Positions 11,077-21,514 of a DNA stretch of 64,000 nucleotides are shown piece by piece (the stretch's first letter is position 1; every line of letters starts with the position of its first letter). Position numbers and translations under genes: made by a program. The stretch is from Cycas panzhihuaensis. Taxonomy: Eukaryota > Cycadophyta. The stretch spans positions 232,197,741 through 232,261,740 of the forward strand of contig CM041465.1 of the NCBI GenBank assembly GCA_023213395.1. The letters run 5' to 3'. The notes under the pieces were generated by a model that saw only the letters and a list, made by a program, of their open reading frames with translations, had not been told where the DNA came from and did no database searches.

Positions 11077-11876
11077 TGTTGACTTTTGCTGGGGGTGCCT
11101 TATTACACTTACGAGATACCCCTTGCTACACTTGTCAAGGTTACACAGCGCTATAGTCTAGTTTCGTGATATCAACATGGTCATTCACATACATTCCATA
11201 TATAATTCACGTAATGGTACACAAAGATGTAAATCAATACATACTCAGCAAATCATCATCACAACACCAAGAATACACCAATTTCCACGTAACTCTTCCT
11301 TTGATTAAGTCAACAATTCATTTACAGGAGGTGGAATGCATTCCCGAGCATTCCAGAGCATACGCTTTTTCATACAATGCGTGCACCTGAAGGTACTTAT
11401 CATACGCTGATGCTCCAAATGGTCAGCCATGCATCGCCTCCCTGCACCTTTGCGTACTCACGATATCCGGCTCTCACCCTAACCGTGTGAATCATGCGTA
11501 CCTCCTTAAGTACTCATGTTGGTACCTTTATCAAGGGTTATGATCGTCATAACCGTATTCCTTCATCATGCACTTTCACTTAATCACTTGTTTAGCCTTA
11601 ATTAATTCTTCCTTTGAGTCCCAGACGCACGTCGGCACCTCGGCTGTGTCTTCACCGTCCCCTGAGTCGTGTGTACCGCTCGCTTGGTTCCGTTCGTCGC
11701 CGGTGCGTATTTGTCATACGCACTCCATTCCGCACGCACTGTCATACATACCCGAATGCTAGTTTTTCTCGCCGTTTTGCCTCGTGCATTCTCCGCACGG
11801 TCCGCACTGCACAACTCGAGTTATCTGACCTACCTCTGGTCCTCACACAGCCATTGGATCACTTTTGACTCCAACA
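11077..11876 (-). repeat. Gypsy-M 3' LTR
   Basis: An 800-bp LTR, plus strand TGTTGACTTTTG to GACTCCAACA. The complement of the adjoining bases from 11877 (CCCGGGATAGA) holds the short purine stretch before the LTR; the same sequence precedes the Gypsy-P 3' LTR. The LTR carries numerous GTACG/GTGCG-type words. Confidence 0.9.
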
Positions 11877-11969
11877 TCTATCCCGGGTCAACAGTTATGG
11901 GTTTGAGCATCCTTACTCAACAAAACTCCAAAAAATCAAAATTTCAGGGTATCCCTCCCCCACTCTATC

Positions 11970-13054
11970 TCAAGGCGGCTCCTGCTGCCTCGGTCCTCCC
12001 AAAATTTCCTTGTTGATCTATGCCAGGGTGGCAATAATGGCATCCTTCTCCTTTATTTTTTCCTGAAGGGCCGCTATCTCTGCTTTGTACCCTGCCTCCA
12101 AGTCCTGAATCATTTGAATAATAGGTCCCGCTTTATCCTGCGGTGTAGGAGGTGCTGAGGGTTCTCCTACCTCTGCTTCTTTGGTGGAAGTCTTCCCATT
12201 CTTCCTGTGATGCTTCCTCCTCCTCTTCTTCTTCTGTTTGCTCCTCCCCTTTCTTTCTCTTCCCGCGACGATGAACAGCTTGCTTCGTCCGATGAGGAAT
12301 AGGTGTTCCTGGTGTTTTCTGTAACCAGGTAAGCACCTTTTGCATCTGCTTTTGAACTCGCCGTTTGGCTTCCATACTAGTTGTTGTATCTGGGAACTCT
12401 GCTACCCATTGTTTAATGATTGGCTTCCGAGGAGAGATGGTAGTTCTGGTCAACTGAACTTCCGGACACTGGTAAAATAATATTGCCAGAAGCAATGAAG
12501 GATGGCGGAATGGATGTGTTCGGATTTCAGAATCGTTGTCTCATGTTCTCCGCCAAAAATTCTGACCAATTCATTCTTTCTCCATCCCTGATTTTTAATA
12601 ATACCTGCATCATGCCTCCCTGGATGTAGGTATACTTCCTCTTTGACAAAAACCTGGAATTAATAACTTTGGCCACCCACTGAAGTCTGCCGTCTATAAT
12701 GTCAGCTACCCTGATTCCACCGGACATAATTTGAGTGTTAGGCTGGCATAGTTCCCTCAGCCACATTTCCCTGTCTACCTCCGACCTTTTTGCTCCCAAT
12801 GGAACCTCTCCCTCCTTGGGAAGTCCAGTGATGGTATGGACTATGTCCGTGTCCATTTTGACCTTTCTGCTGTCTGTTTTTAGGGCCATTAGGATTTGGT
12901 CCATTAATTCCGGGTCATAATACATAGGGTTACAATAGATGTAGTCTTTCCAGCCTGACTGCTTAACCTTAGCCTGAAATGCAGCTGGTAGAGCTTGGAG
13001 GTCTTGTTTTAAGTTCAGAATGTAGGCCTCTTGGCACCCTGCTGTCCTCATCAT
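11970..13054 (-). pseudogene. Gypsy-M 3' ORF: uncharacterised protein with acidic tail and coiled-coil end
   Basis: Downstream of integrase and the repeat array, where some plant gypsy elements carry extra ORFs. I chose the Met at 13054 (MMRTAGCQEA) because homology with the Gypsy-P copy starts there. About 176 codons run openly to 12527 (NPMYYDPELMDQILMALK; DIVHTITGLP; SKRKYTYIQGGMM; NWSEFLAENMR). A frameshift leads to 12495-12133 (LTRTTISPRKPI; a Lys/Arg patch; then a run of Glu). The last part to 11970 contains ALQEKIKEKDAIIATL, a likely coiled coil, with one internal stop. Function is unknown. The layout loosely recalls plant-mobile-domain-like ORFs of some gypsy elements, an inference only. 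Confidence 0.7.
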
Positions 13055-13265
13055 GGCTGTGGAGTTCCAGAGATAAAAAAGAAACCAAAGCGCATCAAGA
13101 GAACCGTGCGTACGCATTCTCCGTAGAGAACGCTTGCCGTTTCTGCTTTTTGCGCATCTTGTGATGCGTGCAGAGCAAGTCCTTGCGTCGCTTTTCCGTA
13201 GTCCGCTTATGCATCTGCACAGGAATGTTCGCAGGTACGTAATGATTTGTCGTTTTGCGTATTTT

Positions 13266-13670
13266 GTCTTATATGTGCCCTTGGTACGTATAATGTTAAA
13301 AGTTTTTATTATACGTACTCGATTGCGTACTTCCTTTGGTACGTATAATGTAACCAGTTACTTGAGTATTTTTACATGCACTGACACGTACTTTGTTGGT
13401 ACGATATCTTGAAATTTTTAACTTACGCTCCTTTGCAATCGTATGCACTGTCTGCTGCATTTTTCGTGCACGTATAATGTAATTGAGCCACTTAAAGTTA
13501 TTGATACTATGCACTGCACTGCGTGCTTTTCGTGCACGATAGTGTAATTCCGAGTCACTTTTTAAACTATGCGTACTCTAGTGAATTCCTTTGGTACGTA
13601 TAGTGCATTTTCCACTTTTATCATCGTTCCAACCGTGCACGGTAACATGCCTTTTTGGTACGCATAATCG
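13266..13670. repeat. Gypsy-M array of about seven units, roughly 65 bp each
   Basis: The core GGTACGTATAATGT or a variant recurs near 13283, 13339, 13397, 13465, 13529, 13592 and 13659. Spacing is about 57-68 bp. It sits between the integrase end and the 3' ORF, as in Gypsy-P. Some units have decayed (GTACG to GTGCA). Confidence 0.8.
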
Positions 13671-13887
13671 TAATTTGCTTGTATCTTGATGAATTTTCCT
13701 CCGATTTTTCTCGATTATCTTTGTTACTTATATCAGTAATGAGTTACGGTTATTTTTTATTTTTTCTAATTTTTTTCTATTTTTATATCCATACCGAATC
13801 GGATCATGGCTCAGATCAAGGCGCTGGTTGCCTCAACATCATGCAATACGATATGGTACAACCAGCTGATCCTACTGGTAAGCTGGG

Positions 13888-14760
13888 CTACTCAATGTAA
13901 GGCTTGAGTCTGCTACCATTTACCCGTGTTGGTAACAGAGGTCCGTCGATCTCTCGAAGCTGCACCGATCCATTCTCGAAAATTCTTTCCGCGATGTATG
14001 GTCCCAACCACCGCATCTTGAGTTTCCCGGGGTGCGTTTTGAATTTGCTGTCATACAGCAATACTTGATCACCTTCGTTGAATTGTGGTTTCCATAGATG
14101 GCGATTATGCCATGCTTTTTGTCGCCGCTTTTCTATATGTTGCAACCAGTTTGCCAGGTGTCATTTCTCTTCCAACCGTATTAAATCTTCCAATCGTTGT
14201 TCCAAAGACTGGAGGTCGTCTAATCGACACTGTATTGCCACTCGTAAGCTGGGTATCTCAAACTCGGTCGGAAGAATGGCTTCCGTGCCATATACAAGCT
14301 GGAATGGGGTCTGTCCAATTGATCTTTTATATGTCGTACGAAAGGCCCATAGTACGGAGGGTAACTTCTCATCCCAATCCGATCTGCTAATGTCGCATAT
14401 CTTTCGCAAGCAGTTTTCGATTATCTTGTTCGAGCTCTCCGCTTGACCATTGGCTCTCGGATAGTAGGGAGTTGATTTCCGATGGCTAATCATGAAGGCA
14501 GTTATTAATGTTTCAATAGTTTGGTTGAGGAAGTGGGCACCTTGGTCACTAACGATCTCCAAAGGGCACCCGAATCGCGTGATTACTGCCTCATACAGAA
14601 ACCTTGCTGTGCTTTCTGCATCGGCTTTTCTCAATGCGCATGCTTCCACCCATTTTGTCGTATAATCGGTTGCCACCAGAATGTATCGAGCTTTCGATCT
14701 CCGCGCTGCTGGTTTGATTGGCCCCACAAAGTCGAGCCCCCATTTTTCAAACGGTGCCAA
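13888..14760 (-). pseudogene. Gypsy-M integrase core and C-terminal domain
   Basis: The segment 14760-14161 encodes WGLDFVGPI, the A-T-D-Y-T-T-K-W-V-E-A block, V-S-D-Q-G-A-H-F and N-G-Q-A-E-S-S-N-K, so all three DDE residues are present. It also has RSDWDEKLPSVLWAFRTTYK and GTEAILP. After a frame change, 14145-13888 gives the C-terminal domain (FNEGDQVLLYD, GKLKMRWLGPY, GSRLKPY). The sequence is of the plant Ty3/gypsy Athila/Tat general type. The zinc-binding N-terminus was lost in the deletion that joins it to the RT stub. Confidence 0.88.
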
Positions 14761-15092
14761 GGGTCACTATAGTCGATTTCGTATATATAACCTGCTTCCA
14801 ACATTTTATCAAGTTCTGCTTTTACTTTCTCTTTGTATTTTGGATTCATCCAGTATAGTTGTTGTTTTACTAGTTTAGAGTCCTCTACTAGATCAATATG
14901 ATGCATTCCTATCTCCAGAGGAATACCTTTCAGGTCTTTATACGACCATGCGAACACGTCACGGAATTCTTCGAATAACTGTTGAGCTCCTGCTACCGTT
15001 TGGGAATCCCAATAGTTTCCAATTCGAATAAACTTAGGATTTTCTGAACTACCAACATTAATTTCTGTAGTTTTCAACTTTGTTATACCCAC
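14761..15092 (-). pseudogene. Gypsy-M RT N-terminal stub, fused to integrase by a deletion
   Basis: Encodes FRDVFAWSYKDLKGIP, HHIDLVEDSKLVKQ and ELDKMLEAGYIYEIDYSD, the conserved lead-in to gypsy RT. The normal continuation into the catalytic palm is absent. Right after Y-S-D the DNA becomes the integrase WGLDFVGPI segment in another frame (near 14760). RT core, RNase H and the integrase N-terminus, well over a kilobase in complete relatives, were therefore deleted. Confidence 0.85.
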
Positions 15093-16173
15093 ATCTTCTA
15101 CATTTTCGGTTTTGTGTCATGGGGCATCTTCTACTTTTCTTTCTCCAACGGTGAATTCTGTAAACTCTGCAGGATAATTCATAATCTCTTCTTCTTCACT
15201 ATGTATAGATTCTACTGTTTCCTGATCTGTTAAATGCTGTTCTAATTTTATGCTCATTATTCTGATGTGTTTCAAGATTTTGTTTATTTCTTGGTTATCC
15301 AAAGTATGCGTAAAGGTTTTTATAAAAGATTTCTTTAGGTTTCCCCAAATCATATCTAGATTTTGCTCCTTCCCGTGAACCGCCTTTGCTACTCTCCCCA
15401 AGGTGTGGTAGAAATAGTTAGGCCAATTCCGTTTAGGTATACTCAAGGATTTCCATTTTTGTTTACACACCTGTGTGTTTCCTAGGGTTATGACCTACGT
15501 AGAATATTGGAATAGTTCGTTGGGTTGGATGATCGAATCGTATTCGAAACATCGTTTGTAAATATTGCCAATTCCTAAGAGTATGTTGGTGAGCTAAGTA
15601 CCAGTACCAAGCTCTCCCTCGCAAGGTTAGGATTAGGTCTTGCTGCCATTGGGTTTTATCCCAATTTCCCTGATCTATCCAATACTCAACGCAATGTGTT
15701 AAATGGGTAGTCCCATATAAGCTTCCCCATAGAATGGTTTAACGTAATTCCCAATATAGATTTGATAGTTTGTTTTTTCCTAATAATGATTTTACTTCCT
15801 AGACCCGGACTCGCTAGAAGTACTTACCGAATCCTCCTTCCATTTCCCTAGTTTTGGCGCCAATGGTTGGAAGAGATTTATGGCTGGGTGGGTGTACCTC
15901 TAAGGAAGAAGAGGAAGGGATATTACTTCCTTCCTCGGTTGTAATAAGGGTAGGAATCTACCTCGGGACCCATTGAAGTAGATGGGATGTCAGGGTTACT
16001 ATTAACTACAAAAAAACTACGAAAATTACTAGGTAAGCTAAGGGTTGGTTGGCCTAGGTTGTTACCAATTTTCAAATTATCGTTAGTCAGCATATATTCA
16101 AAAGAATTTAAATTATTATCAATGTTTGCAGATACACATTTAGATAACAAATTACATCTGTAAGAAGAAGAGT
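15093..16173 (-). pseudogene. Gypsy-M protease-to-RT spacer, unrecognised coding relic
   Basis: Contains short open segments (16150-15923 and 15470-15117). The first matches the Asn/Pro/Ser-rich spacer after protease in Gypsy-P (NLPSTSS-type words). The second, with an acidic end, has no family I recognise. The segments do not form one frame. This is probably the remains of the region linking protease and RT. Confidence 0.55.
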
Positions 16174-16972
16174 TTACTTCATATGCATCCCGAAGCGTGA
16201 ATCCACGAACCTCATACCGTGTTCGTCATCCGAAGAGTTGTATATTTCTTCGAGATCCGTTGGCTCTTCACGCTGGTGGTTATTCGATGTGGTGGGTTCT
16301 TCTGCCATGTGGAAGATATGTTCTTCCCCAATGGAAGAAAATGTCGTGTCGCTTGTTACCGTGGTGCTGGATCCTTCATCTGGAATTACTTCAATTGAAC
16401 TTCTTCCCAGCATTGGCAGTACCACTTTGTTGTTGCTATTCGATAGAGTGAAGGTTACCTTTTCCCAATTCTGAAGGCATTGTGTTTTGTATAACCATGG
16501 CCTTCCCAAAGAGTGCTTGTAGGGTGTTGCTCCTTTCTCCGTTTCCACAATTGTGAAGTCAATCCTTACCACTATCCCTGCCACGTCTACTTTGATATTG
16601 GCTAGTCTCGCCTGCAGGTCATACCAATAGTTCATTAGCCAATTTCAACGAATAAGTCGCTGCTTCCAACTTCGGGCTTCCCAATTTACGCCATGTTGCA
16701 GCTGGTAACACATTTACTGCTGCGCCTCCATCCACAATTACTCGTGGGAATGTTTCTCCCAAGACTGACATGGTTACCATTGGATCCATGTCGAATGATG
16801 GTATAATTTGTTTCAAACTCTTGGTAATTCCTTTCTGTAACACTCCTCCTTTAATCCATTCAATAACTTGAGATAGAGGAATAGTCAATTGTAACTGTTT
16901 CACCAAATTCTCCATTAATAGCAACATTCTGGGAATATCCTCAGCTGGCAATCCTTTGAAAAGTTCTTCCAT
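16174..16972 (-). pseudogene. Gypsy-M aspartic protease
   Basis: Encodes FPRVIVDGGAAVNVLP (active site D-G-G, the variant typical of this gypsy group) and ATWRKLGSPKLEA, then a frame change near 16630. After that come ANIKVDVAGIVVRIDFTIVE and SLGRPWLYKTQ, the second half of the retropepsin fold. Upstream it is continuous with the leucine-rich MEELFKGLP segment. The protease cuts the Gag-Pol polyprotein. Confidence 0.85.
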
Positions 16973-18964
16973 CTACACCATTTGGGGTTTTGTCGTAAGT
17001 TCTTCCGGTAGTCTTTCTTGTTCCTTTTGTTTATTTTTCCGAACATAGACGTATTTCGTTTCTGGTTTACCCATTGGTAGTGCATTCTCCTCCCGGACTA
17101 AACCATCTAACACTTGTTTTGCTTGTCTATACCGATCCATTTCTGTTGGTGGATTTGGATATCCTTCATCCAATTTCTCTTTCTGTTTGTTTTGTAATTT
17201 CACATTCTTGGCTTCTGGTACGATTGTCATCAGGTTAGTCGCTTTGGCTTTACCCTTGCAATCTTCTGTTTTATGGTCGCTTGGGCCCACGATCGTGACA
17301 CGAACGACTGCTCGTATTCACCGCTTCATTGGGCATTCGACTTCCAGGTTGCGAACTATAGCAGATGAGGCATCTCCCATCTACTGCTTCTTCCTCGAGG
17401 GTTCAGTGCGCCTCATTGTATATACATTTCGAGGTGGGTTACCCCTTCCCGACCTCGCCCTCCTCGAATGTTTTTCCCCGGATTGTAGAAACAATCCTTG
17501 GTTGTATGTGTCAACTTCACATATATGGCACCACTTCTCTGTTGGTGCATCGCCTTTTTTAAATTTAAATCACATTCCCGGTGGTATGTGAGTTTTCTTC
17601 ACAAATGTGGCACCACTTGGTTACCCTTCCAAAGGTGCTCTTTCTTTTAGGTGTCTCTTCTTCTTCACGGTTATTTCGATTTTCAACTGCTACCTCTTTT
17701 CTTAGTGCCTCCAATTCTGATTCCTCCTCTGCTTCCCCTACAGCGGAAGGGTCATTGTATCGGTTCTGCTTCAACTCTCTAATCTCGTCTTGTAATCTTA
17801 GCAGCAAGGAATCTTGTCCTCCTGCTTGTGCGTCCATTTCCATTTCAAAGTCTAATGCCAGATCTTGAGCATTCTTGAATGATTTCAACGGATGAGCATG
17901 CATCATGGCTCGCAACTTCTCATTCAGCCCTCTTACAAAGTAATTCTTCATATTATGATTCGTTATCGTCTCATTGATCATGCTTGCCGCAATAATTTTC
18001 ATTCGGCTAATGTAAGTTAGGACAGATTCTCCCGGCCTCTGTCTGATTTCTCGTAGTGCGATTTCGACGGCTTCATTACTGCGAAACTTTTGAAATCTCT
18101 CTTCAAATGCTTTCTTAATTTTCACCCATGGCTCATTCTTGTTTGTTTCCTTATACCATGCCAAGGGTACTCCTCTCAATGTACAGGCGAAGCGTGCTTT
18201 GATTTCATCTTCGTCTGTAATCTTTTTGACATCAATGAGGCTCTGAAATAGATACACATGCTCTGCTGCGTCTGAAGTATCATTAAAGATTAGTTTCCCC
18301 AAAGTCTCTATAGTCGTCCATTTTGAGAGATTGTAACTATCCGCCACTTGATGGTGATCTTTCCCTTCCTCCCTCCTTTGGGGATGCACTGGGAGTAACT
18401 ACCGCTGTACTCTCTTTCCCAAAGAGCGGATTTTTGAATGGAGTTTTTATATGTATGGGTTCCACTACACCTGGAACTTGTATAGTCAATGGTGTTACCG
18501 TAATGTAAGATTGATCAGATCCCCTTTCTGTCGAATCTTCAAAAAGCTGTCTCGTTAGCTTGTTCTCCCAATATGCCGAGGGACCTTCCTCCGCCTTCTT
18601 ATCGCTGTCACCTAGGTCCTTCTGTTGTCCTCCACCGTATACTTCCCTCTGTTAGGATCTCTTTATGTTTTTCATCCACTTTTGGCTTCCTTCAATCTCA
18701 AGGCTAAACAAATCATTTCGATTGGGGTGGTGTCAATACCATGTGTTCGCCATGGGTTTCCTCTTCCCGAGGTGTCTGGGCTCCACTTGCCTCGGATCCT
18801 TCAACTGACCGTCCCTTAGTCTCGTTGTTTTGCGAACTTAATCTCCTCGCCTTCCGAGTTTTGCTTCTTTTGACCATCTTAGTGCCCTTTGTCCGGGTTT
18901 CCTTTTCCTTGGGTGAAGTATCCTTCCGGGGCTCTTCCGACCTTGAAGGCCTCTTAGGTGGCAT
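16973..18964 (-). pseudogene. Gypsy-M gag with zinc-knuckle region
   Basis: The start at 18964 (MPPKRPSRSEEPRKD) matches the Gypsy-P start. It has a basic, low-complexity N-terminus with frame breaks. The capsid-like domain follows at 18389-17565: FNDTSDAAEHVYLFQSL, ARFACTLRGVPLAWYKE, RFQKFRSNEAVEIALREI. The knuckle region (17630-17270) has C-H-I-C-E-E-N-S-H at its first knuckle, then a frameshift. The tail 17290-16973 is Lys-rich. Stops and frameshifts prevent an intact protein. Confidence 0.85.
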
Positions 18965-19084
18965 TGGAAGGTCCTCGCCGCCGGTGGCTTAGTTATAGCC
19001 CGCCATCACGGCAATGGGGTCCTCTCGCCTTTACACATTCTTTTCCTTTGAAACCCCTAGGCCTTGTCCCTCCTCAACGGACGA

Positions 19085-19098
19085 GGCAATGGAACCAA
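19085..19098 (-). other. Gypsy-M primer-binding site
   Basis: The complement reads TTGGTTCCATTGCC directly inside the 5' LTR. Gypsy-P has TTGGTTCCGTTGCC at the same place. After a one-base spacer this resembles the tRNA-Asp-type site TGGCGCCGTTGCC used by many plant Athila/Tat-type gypsy elements, with CG replaced by TT. The tRNA assignment is inference. Confidence 0.65.
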
Positions 19099-19905
19099 TC
19101 GACCTGCTTGGGGTGCCTTGTTACACTTACGAGATACCCCTTGCTACACTTGTCAAGGTTACAGTAGCTATAGTCTAGTTTCGTGGATACCGTCAACATG
19201 GTCATTCATATACATTCCATATATAATTCACGAATGGTACACAAAGATGTAAATCAATACATACTCAAAGAAATCATCATCACAACACCAAGAATACACC
19301 AATTTCCAAATAACTCTTCCTTTTATTAAGTCAACAATTCATTTACAGAGGTTGGAATGCATTCTGAGCATTCCAAAGAAAGATACGCTTTTTCTATTAC
19401 AATGCTGCACGGAAGGTACTTATCATACGATGATGCTCCAAATGGTCGCCATGCGTCGCCTCGCACCTTTGCGTACTCTCGATATCCGGCTCTCACCCTA
19501 ACCAGTGAATCATGCGTACCTCCTTAAGTACTCATCTTTGGTACCTTTTGGTCAAGGGTTATGATCGTCATAACCGTACCTCTCATCATGCGCACTTTCC
19601 CTTAATCACTTGTTTAGCCTTAATTAATTCTTCCTTCGAGTCCGTACGTCCAGACGCACGTCCGCACCTCGTGTCTTCACCGTCCTCGGAGTCGCGTGCA
19701 CGCTCGCTTGGTTCCATTCCGTCGCTGGTACGTATCTGTCATACGTACCCGTTCTAGGTACGCACCTGTCATACGTACCCAGAATGCTCGTTTTTCTGCC
19801 GTTTTGCCTCGTGCGTACCTCCGTACGGTCCGTACCTGCACAACTCGGGTTATCTGACCTGCCTCTGGTCCTCACACAGCCATTGGATCACTTTTGACTC
19901 CAACA
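19099..19905 (-). repeat. Gypsy-M 5' LTR
   Basis: An 807-bp LTR paired with 11077-11876. The outer end GACTCCAACA abuts the GTGTC target copy. The inner end has decayed from TGTTGAC to an ATCGACC-like sequence. The two LTRs show many substitutions and small indels, so the insertion is not recent. Confidence 0.88.
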
Positions 19906-20555
19906 GTGTCCTCTTCCACGGGCTCCTAGATTTAATCTGGACGCAAAGGCTTCTTCTAGTTCTGACATTTCTTCATAACGCTTATTTCTTTGTTCTTGTC
20001 TTAGTAAAAGACCTGTTAACTCATCAAGTGTCATTTTATCAATTTGGCCATTATTTGTTATGGAGTTTATAGTGACATCAAAGGACTTTGGTAGTTTGCT
20101 TGCTACCATTTGTACTAGCTCTTCATCTGTGATGTTGTCTCTTGCACCCAAAAGATTGTTTCTAAGAGTGATAACTTTGTGCATAAATTTTGTCACGGTG
20201 TCACTTTCCTTCATATGAAGTTTATACAGGTCTTCTTTTAATGCTATTATCGTGGCTTTGTTCTTTTGGCCAAACAAATTTTCAAAAAAATTCCAGATGA
20301 GAGATGCAGAATTCAACTTTTCTACATAGACTAAGAGAGGGTCTGAAACAAAGAGTTTTAGAATGATTACACTAGAATTATCCCTTTGGAGCCAATTTTT
20401 TAGATCGATACTAGCACCAGCAAGTTTTTCTCCATGCCTAAGGCAATATCCGAGGCATTTCTACCTCTCAGTAAGGTTTCCACCTTAATTTTCCAAATAC
20501 GATAGTTTAGCTCAGTGAGTTTATCTTAGTCTGAAAGTCTTAACAGAGGAGAAGC
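19906..20555 (-). pseudogene. Copia-2 gag N-terminal half
   Basis: The gag start (M-A-S-P) is at 20555, followed by frame breaks. The segment 20316-19911 is the UBN2-type gag domain: FFENLFGQKNKA, LKEDLYKLHMKE, LVQMVASKLPKSFDVTIN, MTLDELTGLLLRQEQRN, EEAFASRLNLGARGRG. Gypsy-M inserted right after the RGRG codons. Residues read beyond that point belong to the gypsy LTR. The close counterpart is Copia-6 gag at 61631. Confidence 0.88.
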
Positions 20556-21055
20556 CATTTTTTTTTTACTGTACACTGGTTGTCCATACAATTGTATGGA
20601 TTTCTGTACAAAACCCTAACTGTACATATAAAATCGAGAATGGTCTCAAAATGAAGATAATCCAATGAGGATTCTAGATCTAAAATTAATTTTCAAAAAC
20701 AATCTTCAAAAAATCTAAAAAATGGCTCGAAAGCGTGAGAGAGGCGCCTAGGTTTTTGAGCAAAAAATCTTCAATTCTTCAAAATAATGCTTCAAATCTC
20801 TTCGAAAATGGACACAAAGGGGTTAATTTACTGTGACAAAGATTTCCGAACAGATTTTACTCATTGAAAGATGGAGAAATGACTGAATGTTTCTCTGAGA
20901 AGCTCCAAACTTGCACTGATAGAAAACAGGTTGAAACCCCCTTCAGATGTGCTTGGATCACTTCATGTTAGTTGAGAGAAGTGACGGCCAGGTCGAGATC
21001 TCCTTGCTCACCAAATTTCGTGAGATTCGGACAACTTCGAAAATTTCGTCCATAC
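20556..21055 (-). other. Copia-2 leader without primer-binding site
   Basis: Untranslated leader between the 5' LTR remnant and gag. It contains short CTGTACA/GTACA words and resembles the leader of Copia-6. No TGGTATCAGAGC-type site is present; it was lost with the inner end of the 5' LTR. No gene seen. Confidence 0.7.
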
Positions 21056-21199
21056 ACTGATTTCTGACCGTTACAAAGAGAGATGTAACTGACCCTTCTC
21101 TACATGACAAGTGTCAAAATATGATGTGAGAGTTACATTGTGAGGGATGGTGCAACATTACCCCGTTTTCCTAGTAAGATAAAACATTATGTTCTAACA
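21056..21199 (-). repeat. Copia-2 5' LTR, truncated to 144 bp
   Basis: Matches the outer 60 percent of the 3' LTR (from ACTGATTTCTGAC to TTCTAACA). The remaining roughly 96 bp (inner end) and the primer-binding site are deleted. The outer end abuts the TAAGG target copy at 21200. Confidence 0.88.
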
Positions 21200-21514
21200 T
21201 AAGGGTCATTCATTATTATAATATTATGTGGGAAGGTAGAAGGTCATTGGTTAGTTAGTTAGTAAAATGTCATTGGCTAGGTTAAAGGTATTTGTCCCAC
21301 ATGCATCTCATCTCTTGTATGTTCTCCCACCTATGTTGTATATAAAGGTGGTTGATGTAGTGTATGTAATCAAGTCATCATGGAGACTCATGTTGAGTCT
21401 ATGGTGCTTTGGAGTTCTGATGTAATCTGATTATGTTAAGTTAATCCATTTTGATCTTTGCTCATTGATATTGTTGATGTTGATGTTAAATGCTTTCCAT
21501 GTCAAAATCTAACA
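21200..21514 (+). repeat. F1 LTR, right part
   Basis: Continues the LTR begun at 7283-7371. It has the family's promoter block TATATAAAGGTGGTTGATG at about 21349 and ends TCTAACA. It is followed by TTTTT (21515-21519), the partner of TTTTT at 7278-7282. With Copia-2 and one TAAGG copy removed, the LTR is about 399 bp, close to the 393 bp of the solo LTR at 668. Confidence 0.92.

Larger units (their letters stand above)
11077..19905 (-). mobile_element. Gypsy-M: Ty3/gypsy element lacking RT core, minus strand
   Basis: An 8.8-kb element flanked by a perfect TSD, GTGTC (11072-11076 and 19906-19910). LTRs are at 11077-11876 and 19099-19905. Between them, reading leftwards, are the primer-binding site, gag, zinc-knuckle region, protease, an RT N-terminal stub joined to integrase, integrase C-terminus, a tandem-repeat array, a 3' ORF, and the 3' LTR. 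RT catalytic and RNase H domains are missing, so it would depend on an autonomous relative. It is the same family as Gypsy-P at 24119. Confidence 0.93.
7372..21199 (-). mobile_element. Copia-2: Ty1/copia element nested in the F1 LTR, itself split by Gypsy-M
   Basis: Minus-strand copia element flanked by TAAGG (7367-7371 and 21200-21204). It has a 240-bp 3' LTR (7372-7611), a purine tract, RNase H, RT, integrase, pre-integrase, protease, gag, leader and a truncated 5' LTR (21056-21199). Gypsy-M occupies 11077-19905 inside gag, leaving about 5 kb of Copia-2's own sequence. The protein resembles that of Copia-6 at 60775 onward, so both belong to one lineage. Its main pol ORF is 499 codons without a stop, so it is less decayed than Copia-1 or Copia-3. 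Confidence 0.93.

Noticed and set aside
11568-12016. Several overlapping plus- and minus-strand ORFs
   Set aside because: They lie in the Gypsy-M LTR and its edge, in many frames at once, without protein similarity. They follow from base composition.
7283-21514. A 14-kb F1 retrotransposon with pol inside
   Set aside because: Everything between 7372 and 21199 belongs to Copia-2, bounded by its own TAAGG duplication. The two F1 parts together make only one LTR.
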